The notes beneath the pieces are model-generated. The model saw only the letters and a list, made by a program, of their open reading frames with translations. It was not told the origin of the DNA and ran no database searches. Below, piece by piece: positions 5,947 through 11,420 of a DNA stretch of 11,420 nucleotides (within the stretch, counting starts at the first letter, position 1; the number at the start of each line of letters is the position of its first letter). The stretch comes from CAVQBP01 sp964448105 (lineage in GTDB: Bacteria; Bacteroidota; Ignavibacteria; Ignavibacteriales; Ignavibacteriaceae), in NCBI GenBank assembly GCA_964448105.1, contig CAYUVK010000137.1, positions 1 through 11,420 of the forward strand. The letters run 5' to 3'. The translations under genes were made by a program, and so were the position numbers.

Positions 5947-6735
5947 ATGATGAACAAAATCTTAGTTAAATTAATACATTGGAACCAGGCTGAAGCAAAG
6001 GAACTTGCGGGACTATTAAATCAAAAAAAATATAAAATAAATTATTCTCCGTTTAACCCGGGTGAAATAAAAGAAATAAAAAATAATTCTCCATCCTTAT
6101 TTATTATAGATCTTTCAAGACTTCCATCGCAGGGAAGAGATTTGGGAATCTTCCTGCGCAAAAATAAAACTACAAGAGATACTCCGATCATATTCGCAGA
6201 TGGAGATCCGGAAAAAATAAATAAAATAAAAGCAATACTCCCTGACGCATTCTATTCAAGCTGGAATAATATTGAGGCGTCCATAAACAATTCTCTAAAT
6301 CAAAAAAAAGAAAAGCTAATTATCCCGAATTCTGTTTTTGCAGGTTATCAAGGAACTCCGCTAATAAAAAAATTAGGTATAAAACCTCATTTGAAAATAG
6401 CTGTAATAAATGCTCCCGATAACATAGTCAAAATTTTAGGGGATTTACCGGAAGGAATTGTATTTCAAAAAAGAATAAATCAGCCAGATTTAATAATCTG
6501 GTTTGTTACCTCAATCAAGGAATTTGGAGAAAAGATTAAACAGATTAAAACCAAAGTTGGAAAAGATGGATTATGGGTTGTATATCCTAAAAAGGGATCA
6601 AAATTTAATTCTGATCTATCTCAGATAATTATTAGAAATACCGGGCTTTCAATTGGTTTGGTAGATTACAAAGTTTGTTCGGTAAGTAATACATGGTCGG
6701 GGTTGAAATTCGCTGTAAGAAAAAGCAATATTTAA
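5947..6735 (+). CDS. Pseudo-receiver domain fused to a DUF3052-like domain, function unknown
   Basis: This is a 262-residue soluble protein with two parts. Residues 1-118 have the layout of a response-regulator receiver: a first beta-strand (ILVKLIHW), D55 at the usual phospho-site place (LFIIDLSRLPSQGRD), then TPIIFADGDPEK (79-90) and LPDAFYSSW (98-106). However, the acidic pair after strand 1, the Thr/Ser after strand 4 and the Lys after strand 5 are all missing (HW, A84/D85 and W106 stand near those places). It should not be phosphorylated in the usual way. Residues about 135-262 match the DUF3052-like pattern: KKLGIKPHLKIAVINAP (141-157), LGDLPEG (164-170), PDLIIWF (180-186), and the ending GLVDYKVCSVSNTWSGLKFA (237-256). 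I recall this architecture from uncharacterised proteins of several phyla. ATG codons at 5947 and 5950 are both possible starts. There is no Shine-Dalgarno. It converges with the GH9 gene downstream. Confidence 0.75.
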   Translation: MMNKILVKLIHWNQAEAKELAGLLNQKKYKINYSPFNPGEIKEIKNNSPSLFIIDLSRLPSQGRDLGIFLRKNKTTRDTPIIFADGDPEKINKIKAILPDAFYSSWNNIEASINNSLNQKKEKLIIPNSVFAGYQGTPLIKKLGIKPHLKIAVINAPDNIVKILGDLPEGIVFQKRINQPDLIIWFVTSIKEFGEKIKQIKTKVGKDGLWVVYPKKGSKFNSDLSQIIIRNTGLSIGLVDYKVCSVSNTWSGLKFAVRKSNI

Positions 6736-6762
6736 GTGACAATAATATCTACATTAATCACG

Positions 6763-6777
6763 CATTATGCAATAATG
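6763..6777. terminator. Weak hairpin between convergent genes
   Basis: CATTAT (6763-6768) and ATAATG (6772-6777) pair around GCA, 27 bp after the pseudo-receiver stop and 73 bp beyond the end of the GH9 gene. It has one G-C pair and no U tract, so it is a poor intrinsic terminator. It is listed only because the 115-bp convergent spacer shows no better structure. Confidence 0.15.
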
Positions 6778-6850
6778 GAACATTGAAGAAGTGTTTAGCA
6801 ATCTTTCTCAAATCCCAAAAGTATACCTAATTATTCTATATAGTTCAGTT

Positions 6851-8602
6851 CTATTTGATTAGAATGTCATTGGATTTGACGCCTACTCTTTCTTTTATTT
6901 GTGTAATATATTTGCTCCCGTTAAAAAATCCCGCTACAAAAACTAACGGGGCATTCCAATTTATTGCAATTTCATTTGATGCAAAGCTTTCCTGTGTATC
7001 CGTATAACATAAGGCCGGCGGGGTAGATGGATTAAATTTAGACTTTAAAATTTTATCCATAAGATATCTATCAGGACCGCCTGCCAGCAAACCGGGCACA
7101 GGATCAGCTATTCCATCTGCTGCAGAAGTTCTATGATGCGGATACATTACACATTTGCTCCCGATGCCTGTTATATACGAAATATTGTTACCGTTGCAGC
7201 CTAAAATATAATTATACTGTTCTAAGGCTGCGTTTAAGAAATTTTTATTACCTGTTAATTGATATCCCATTATTAACATAACGGCATTATTCATTACAAC
7301 GGCATTGCTTCCCCAGTTATATTCAAATAGGTTCAATGAAACATTAAATCCGTCGTTCTTTGAAATAGCATAAAGTTTTGAACAATAATTAATAAGCCCG
7401 TTTTCCAATTTAGATTTTATTGCAGTATCCGTTTTGGGCTGGTGAGAGAATAGATAGTCAAGTTCTGCCAATGGTGCAACATTTAACCAGGTCATTGTAG
7501 AATTTAATAAATTAAAATTTTGATAATGGCCGAAAAAGTAATTTTCAAATATACTGTCTCCGGTTGTTATGAAAAGTTCTGTTGCTGCCCAAAGACGTTC
7601 ATCAGAATCATTTCTGTCGCCGTATTGTCCGGTCCTGGTTCCGGGAGGATTGTGGAAACCGCCGTTAGGAATAATTGAAGGATTTATTTCTAAATAATGC
7701 CATGATTTTTCTGCGGCCTCTATACATTTTTTTGCAAATGAAGAATCAAATGAAGAATAAATTCTTGCAGCCATGGACATTACTGCGGCAAAATCACCCG
7801 TTGCAGTTGAAGATTTCTGATATATGTATCTTACCGAACCATCCGAATCCGGCATAATAAATCCTGCAAAATGCTGTGGAGTTACTTTAAAAAATACTCC
7901 GCCATCAGAGTCCTGCATTTTCAGCATCCAGTCAAGTTCATATTTTACTTCGTCAAGGATGTCGGGAATTGAGTTCCCGCTTTCAGGTATATTTAAATCA
8001 TCACTGTTAAAATTATCCGGAAACATTTCGTAACCTAAAAGAAGCGTACCAACTGTTATACCGGCATTCACAACATACTTGCCAAAATCACCGGCATCAT
8101 GCCAGCCTCCTATTACAGATCTATAGCCGGTTAATCCTGTAGAGGGTTCAAAAACTCCATCATTTAGATGACAAGCAGGCCTGGCATATTTACCTGCATT
8201 TTCATGTAGAAGTTTTGTACCGCATCGTTGAAAATAAAATCCCTTCAAAGATTTTTTGTAAACATTTGTAAAAGGATTTGATGAAATCTCAAAGGGAAAA
8301 GGGATTTGGTTTAAATCATTTTTTATTTCATAAACCCCTTCCTTTGTAAACGAAGAGAAATCCCCGTAATAAACATTCATGCCTGTTGCCGGATCATTAA
8401 TTTTAGAAGTATTTATTTCCCCTTTGAATTGAATTTTCCCGCTTGTTTTATCTATAATATAAAAGCTGTCTGCCGGTTGAGAAAAGTATACAATCTTTTG
8501 CTGGTTGGTTAAATATCCTACCTGGTTGACAAAAATATCTTGAGCGAAAAGAAGGTATGATGAAATTGTTAATAAAAATATTATAGTAAATTTTATTTTC
8601 AT
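6851..8602 (-). CDS. GH9 endoglucanase-type glycoside hydrolase, without T9SS sorting domain
   Basis: This 583-residue secreted enzyme is predicted to cleave beta-1,4-glucans by inversion. It has a Sec signal peptide (residues 1 to about 20, cleavage near LLFA|Q), an Ig-like CelD_N-type N-terminal domain (about 22-108), and a GH9 (alpha/alpha)6-barrel domain (about 112-565). Catalytic signatures are intact: GWHDAGDFGKY (166-176), with D169 and D172 the base/water-positioning pair; the PHHR motif (488-491); and NEIAINWNAPL (543-553), with E544 the likely proton donor. There is no carbohydrate-binding module, dockerin or C-terminal sorting domain: the protein ends about 10 residues past the point where its neighbour's T9SS domain begins. 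It is downstream of the close paralogue by 169 bp on the same strand. The synonymous differences between the copies indicate an old duplication under selection. Without the sorting domain it may be periplasmic or exported another way. No Shine-Dalgarno is seen. Confidence 0.94.
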   Translation of the reverse strand: MKIKFTIIFLLTISSYLLFAQDIFVNQVGYLTNQQKIVYFSQPADSFYIIDKTSGKIQFKGEINTSKINDPATGMNVYYGDFSSFTKEGVYEIKNDLNQIPFPFEISSNPFTNVYKKSLKGFYFQRCGTKLLHENAGKYARPACHLNDGVFEPSTGLTGYRSVIGGWHDAGDFGKYVVNAGITVGTLLLGYEMFPDNFNSDDLNIPESGNSIPDILDEVKYELDWMLKMQDSDGGVFFKVTPQHFAGFIMPDSDGSVRYIYQKSSTATGDFAAVMSMAARIYSSFDSSFAKKCIEAAEKSWHYLEINPSIIPNGGFHNPPGTRTGQYGDRNDSDERLWAATELFITTGDSIFENYFFGHYQNFNLLNSTMTWLNVAPLAELDYLFSHQPKTDTAIKSKLENGLINYCSKLYAISKNDGFNVSLNLFEYNWGSNAVVMNNAVMLIMGYQLTGNKNFLNAALEQYNYILGCNGNNISYITGIGSKCVMYPHHRTSAADGIADPVPGLLAGGPDRYLMDKILKSKFNPSTPPALCYTDTQESFASNEIAINWNAPLVFVAGFFNGSKYITQIKERVGVKSNDILIK

Positions 8603-8771
8603 TTGAAAACTTTAATGTTAATAAATTATAAATCCAGATACGCTGCGGTGAAAAATAAAATAGTTCTTGCAAAACCTAGGAATTATTTTTTACAATATAA
8701 TGAATTTGTAATTTGATTTTATCAATATAATGGCAGATTCGTTTACAAGTTTATAGCTCAATGTAAAAGAA
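8603..8771 (-). promoter_or_regulatory. Spacer between the tandem GH9 genes, with direct repeats
   Basis: This 169-bp AT-rich spacer contains CAATATAATG twice (8693-8702 and 8723-8732), exactly 30 bp apart. TTACAA/TTGTAA arms (8690-8695, 8706-8711) overlap the first copy. TTTACA (8742-8747) and TGTAAA (8762-8767), just after the upstream GH9 stop, could pair in its 3' transcript. A loose -7-like sequence (TAGGTTTTG on the minus strand, 8670-8678, one base too long for TAnnTTTG) lies before the downstream GH9. It could hold a separate promoter for the second gene; this is not proven. Confidence 0.3.
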
Positions 8772-10766
8772 TTATTTCATCAAGATCATCTTTTTTACCG
8801 CAAAATAATTTCCGGCTTTTAATGAATACAGGTAAACACCGCTGGTTAAATTTGAAGCATCAAATTTTACTTCATGGTAACCGGAATCCTGCATCTTATT
8901 TACTAATATTTTTATTTCTTCACCAAGCATATTATAAACTTTTAGCTCAACAAAAGTATTATTGTTGGGAATTTGATACTTTATTGTTGTAGACGGATTA
9001 AAGGGGTTGGGATAATTTTGTTCAACTTTGATTTTATTAGGTTTATAGCTGACTTTTTCTTTAATCCCTGTAATTGACTTATCCCCGCTAAAATACCCGG
9101 CAACAAAAACCAAAGGTGCATTCCAATTTATACAAATTTCATTTGAAGCATAACTGCCTTGAGTGTCCGTGTAGCATAAAGCCGGCGGAGTGGATGAATT
9201 GAACATAGATCGTAAAACATCGTCATCAAGACCTCTATCGGGGCCGCCTGCCATTAATCCGGGAACAGGTTCAACTATTCCGTCCGAAGCAGAAGGTCTA
9301 TGGTGAGGATGCATCGGATATTTACTTCCAATCCCGGTTATATAAGAAATATTGTTTCCGTTGCAGCCAAGTATATAATTGAACTGTTCTAAAGCTGCAT
9401 TAAAGAAATCTTTATTACCGGATAATTGATATCCTATTATTAAAATAATTGCATTGTTTAATGCAACCGAGTTGCTTCCCCAATAATATTCATATATATG
9501 CAGCGAAACATTAAATCCGTCACTCTTTGAAATATTATAAAGTGTTGTGCAATAATTAATAAGCCCGTTTTTTAATTTGGTTTTGATTGTACTATCAGCT
9601 TTTGATTGATTTGAAACAAGGTAATCGAGCTGAGCCAGAGTTCCGACATTGGGCCAGCCCATAGTAGAACTTATCATACCAAAATTTTGATAATGACTTG
9701 AAAAATAGCTCCCGTATGTATCATCTCCGGTTGTTATAAAAAGTTCTGCTGCTGCCCATAAACGTTCATCGGAATCATTTCCATCTCCATATTCACCGGT
9801 ATATGTTCCTGATGGATTATGAAAACCGCCTGTAGGAATAATGGAGGGATTTATTTGCAGGTATTCCCATGCCTTATTTGCTCCATTTAAACATTTTGAT
9901 GCAAATGAAGTATCGAAAGCTGAATAAATCCTTGCTGCTATAGACATTACGGCTGCAAAATCTCCGGTTGCAGTTGAAGATTTCTGATATATATACCTTG
10001 TAGAATTATCAGTGTTCGGCATTATAAAACCGGAAAAATTCTGGGGAGTTACTTTGAAGAATACACCTCCATCCGAATCTTGCATTTTTAATAACCAATC
10101 AAGTTCATATTTAACTTCATCCAGGATGTCAGGGATTGAATTTCCACTCTCAGGTATATTCAAATCATCGCTTTTAAAATTATCCGGAAACATTTCATAA
10201 CCTAATAGAAGAGTACCGACTGTAATACCTGCATTTACTACATACTTACCAAAATCACCGGCATCATGCCAGCCGCCGGTTTCATTTCGAGAACCGGTTA
10301 AACCTGTAGAAGATTCAAAGAAACCATCATTTAAATGACAGGCCGGCCTGGAGTATTGACCTGCATTAGTAGATGAAAGTGCTTCACCGCATCTTTGAAA
10401 GTAAAATCCTTTAAGAGATTTCTTAAATACATCTGTAAATGGATTAGATGAAATTTCAAACGGATATGATATTTTATTGGAACTGTTTTTGATTTCATAA
10501 TTTCCTGTTTGAGAAAAAGAAGAGAAGTCACCGTAATAAACATTCATACCTGTTGCCGGATCATTTAGTTTGGATGTTTCTATCTTGTCTCTGAACTGGA
10601 TTTGTTCATTTGGTAAATCTATAACGTAAAAGCTGTCCGCAGCTTGTGTAAAGTATACAATCTTTTTCTGATCGGTTATATAACCGGCCTGGTTAACCAT
10701 TATTTCCTGTGCGCAGAGGGAAAACAATGAAATTGATAGAAATAATGCAGATAGTATGATTTTCAT
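8772..10766 (-). CDS. GH9 endoglucanase-type glycoside hydrolase with C-terminal T9SS sorting domain
   Basis: This 664-residue secreted enzyme has a Sec signal peptide (1 to about 19, ending SLCAQ; the residue before Cys is Leu, so it is not a good lipobox). An Ig-like CelD_N-type domain (about 21-107) and a GH9 barrel (about 111-565) follow. Catalytic motifs are GWHDAGDFGKY (165-175; D168, D171), HPHHR (486-490) and NEICINWNAPL (542-552; E543). Residues about 583-664 form a type A T9SS sorting domain: NYPNPFNPSTTIKY at the start, LKVYNMLGEE in the middle, and SGVYLYSLKAG...KKMILMK at the end. It should be exported by Sec, then across the outer membrane by the type IX system and anchored or released at the surface. 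Its likely role is extracellular cellulose or mixed beta-glucan breakdown. It precedes a close paralogue lacking the sorting domain. A weak AGGGA lies before the start. Confidence 0.95.
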   Translation of the reverse strand: MKIILSALFLSISLFSLCAQEIMVNQAGYITDQKKIVYFTQAADSFYVIDLPNEQIQFRDKIETSKLNDPATGMNVYYGDFSSFSQTGNYEIKNSSNKISYPFEISSNPFTDVFKKSLKGFYFQRCGEALSSTNAGQYSRPACHLNDGFFESSTGLTGSRNETGGWHDAGDFGKYVVNAGITVGTLLLGYEMFPDNFKSDDLNIPESGNSIPDILDEVKYELDWLLKMQDSDGGVFFKVTPQNFSGFIMPNTDNSTRYIYQKSSTATGDFAAVMSIAARIYSAFDTSFASKCLNGANKAWEYLQINPSIIPTGGFHNPSGTYTGEYGDGNDSDERLWAAAELFITTGDDTYGSYFSSHYQNFGMISSTMGWPNVGTLAQLDYLVSNQSKADSTIKTKLKNGLINYCTTLYNISKSDGFNVSLHIYEYYWGSNSVALNNAIILIIGYQLSGNKDFFNAALEQFNYILGCNGNNISYITGIGSKYPMHPHHRPSASDGIVEPVPGLMAGGPDRGLDDDVLRSMFNSSTPPALCYTDTQGSYASNEICINWNAPLVFVAGYFSGDKSITGIKEKVSYKPNKIKVEQNYPNPFNPSTTIKYQIPNNNTFVELKVYNMLGEEIKILVNKMQDSGYHEVKFDASNLTSGVYLYSLKAGNYFAVKKMILMK

Positions 10767-10990
10767 TTAATTCCCTAAAAGTTATTTAAAAAATGAAAAT
10801 TAGAATAATAAAACCCTGTTATTAATCGGAAAGATTTTTATAAAAATAAAAACTCTTTTTAAAATATAAGAAATTTTTAAATTGGATTTATTTACCGGAG
10901 ATATTGGTATCAACTCTAATTTGATATTTCTTCTTTTTAACATACATTGCATTTATCATCTTTGCGAACAATCAAATAAAGAGGGAAGTT
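10767..10990. promoter_or_regulatory. Divergent spacer between GH9 and HNH genes
   Basis: This 224-bp AT-rich region must carry promoters in both directions. For the HNH gene, CATCTTTG (10957-10964) is one mismatch from TAnnTTTG and lies 26 bp before the ATG, with AGAGGGA (10980-10986) as a good ribosome binding site. For the GH9 gene no convincing promoter motif was found. No coding signal is visible. Confidence 0.35.
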
Positions 10991-11290
10991 ATGGCACACA
11001 AACCAAATACTGATGAAATGGGTAATCCATTCTCGGAAAAAATAATAGAAAGTGTTTGGGATAAGGGAAGAGAAATCCCCGATTTTCCAACAAGTGTTTG
11101 GCGTTGGGATAAATGTGAGATAATAATGAAAAGAAGCGAATATGGTAATAGGCAATCAGAATACGGCTGGGAGGTTGATCATATAAATCCCGTTTCCAAT
11201 AATGGTGATGATAATCTTAGTAATTTACAACCATTAAATTGGAAAATTAATGCTGCGAAGGAGGATAAGCTTAACTGGAATTGTACCTAA
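10991..11290 (+). CDS. Small HNH nuclease-like protein
   Basis: This 99-residue soluble protein ends in a complete HNH motif: GWEVDHINPVSNNGDDNLSNLQPLNWKINAAK, spanning residues 59-90. Metal and catalytic positions are D63/H64, N78 (in NLQPL) and N87. The N-terminal half (VWDKGREIPDF, VWRWDKC, SEYGNRQSEYGW) matches a family of small stand-alone HNH proteins that lack the CxxC zinc knuckles of larger HNH enzymes; only C42 is present here. AGAGGGA at 10980-10986 supports the start. The gene is isolated: divergent from the GH9 pair and convergent with a T9SS protein gene. No phage terminase, intein, restriction or methylase gene is beside it, so its target (foreign DNA, structured DNA or other) is unknown. 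A mobile origin is possible but no ends or repeats frame it. Confidence 0.82.
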   Translation: MAHKPNTDEMGNPFSEKIIESVWDKGREIPDFPTSVWRWDKCEIIMKRSEYGNRQSEYGWEVDHINPVSNNGDDNLSNLQPLNWKINAAKEDKLNWNCT

Positions 11291-11324
11291 ATACTAAAGT
11301 ATTAATTCAAGATATTACTTATTA

Positions 11325-11341
11325 AAAAACTATTGGTTTTT
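11325..11341. terminator. Possible bidirectional A/U hairpin between convergent genes
   Basis: AAAAAC (11325-11330) pairs with GTTTTT (11336-11341) around TATTG, in the 74-bp spacer after the HNH gene and beyond the minus-strand T9SS gene. The T run on either strand resembles a bidirectional terminator, but the stem has a single G-C pair. A second weak stem (AATAC/GTATT, 11290-11303) overlaps the HNH stop. Confidence 0.25.
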
Positions 11342-11364
11342 CTATAATAATTTTAATGATTATA

Positions 11365-11420
11365 CTATTTCATCAAAATCATTTTTTTAGTTGAAGAAAA
11401 ACTTCCGGCATTTAATGAAT
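11365..11420 (-). CDS. C-terminal tail of a T9SS-sorted protein, 5' part outside the window
   Basis: Reading leftward from the window edge, the frame gives SLNAGSFSSTKKMILMK followed by TAG (stop complement at 11365-11367). This aligns with the last residues of the T9SS sorting domain at 8772 (SLKAGNYFAVKKMILMK), including the conserved glycine and the basic KKMILMK end. DNA identity with that end is also clear. Only the last 18 codons, including the stop, are visible, so the passenger domain is unknown; another GH9 or other secreted hydrolase is plausible from context. It is convergent with the HNH gene. Confidence 0.8.
   Translation of the reverse strand, partial: SLNAGSFSSTKKMILMK

Noticed and set aside
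8448..8672. A 74-codon minus-strand frame over the start of the short GH9 gene
   Set aside because: It overlaps the GH9 signal peptide and Ig-like domain in another frame, and its composition gives no sign of a real protein.
8772..10766. A lipoprotein signal in the T9SS-bearing GH9 (…SLFSLCAQE)
   Set aside because: The residue before the Cys is Leu, where a lipobox needs Gly, Ala or Ser. A standard signal peptidase I site after the Ala fits better.
10937..11155. A 72-codon minus-strand frame over the HNH gene
   Set aside because: It is antisense to the intact HNH gene and overlaps its promoter; no domain or ribosome binding site is visible.

Overview
This window is AT-rich, comes from a draft scaffold (one run of ten Ns), and most likely belongs to the Ignavibacteria/Bacteroidota-Chlorobi group. 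The main clue is a C-terminal type IX secretion (T9SS) sorting domain of the NYPNPFNPST type on a GH9 glycoside hydrolase, with the tail of a second such domain at the right edge. Most genes lack a clear Shine-Dalgarno sequence and a few TAnnTTTG-like promoter boxes occur, which fits. The taxonomic call is inference.

Layout. Positions 1-954 (minus) hold a GT9 (heptosyltransferase-like) glycosyltransferase whose last residues run off the left edge. Positions 955-1231 are a repeat-rich spacer: 8-bp tandem units that run into the GT9 start codon, an oppositely oriented partner array, and a foldback element with perfect 12-bp ends just after the polA stop. Positions 1232-3997 (minus) are a complete DNA polymerase I with intact 5'-3' exonuclease, 3'-5' proofreading and polymerase motifs. 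A 338-bp divergent spacer precedes a plus-strand pair: an OsmC-family protein (4336-4839) and, 11 bp later, a class I SAM-dependent methyltransferase (4851-5645). After an assembly gap (5671-5680) and a CAGAG/CTCTG foldback repeat, 5947-6735 encodes a receiver-like domain that lacks phosphorylation residues, fused to a DUF3052-like domain.

The right half (minus) is a tandem pair of GH9 endoglucanase-type enzymes, 8772-10766 and 6851-8602. They share signal peptides, an Ig-like N-terminal domain and all catalytic motifs, but only the upstream copy keeps the T9SS sorting domain. A small HNH nuclease gene (10991-11290, plus) is divergent from the GH9 pair. It converges with the last 18 codons of another T9SS-sorted protein (11365-11420, minus), so a series of secreted proteins probably continues to the right.

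Functionally the window mixes housekeeping (polA, GT9), a stress/unknown pair (OsmC and methyltransferase) and extracellular beta-glucan degradation (GH9 pair). I saw no CRISPR array, toxin-antitoxin pair, transposase, tRNA or rRNA. I do not see a demonstrable new multi-gene system. The best leads are the split sorting fate of the GH9 twins, the pseudo-receiver/DUF3052 fusion, and three families of small repeats.
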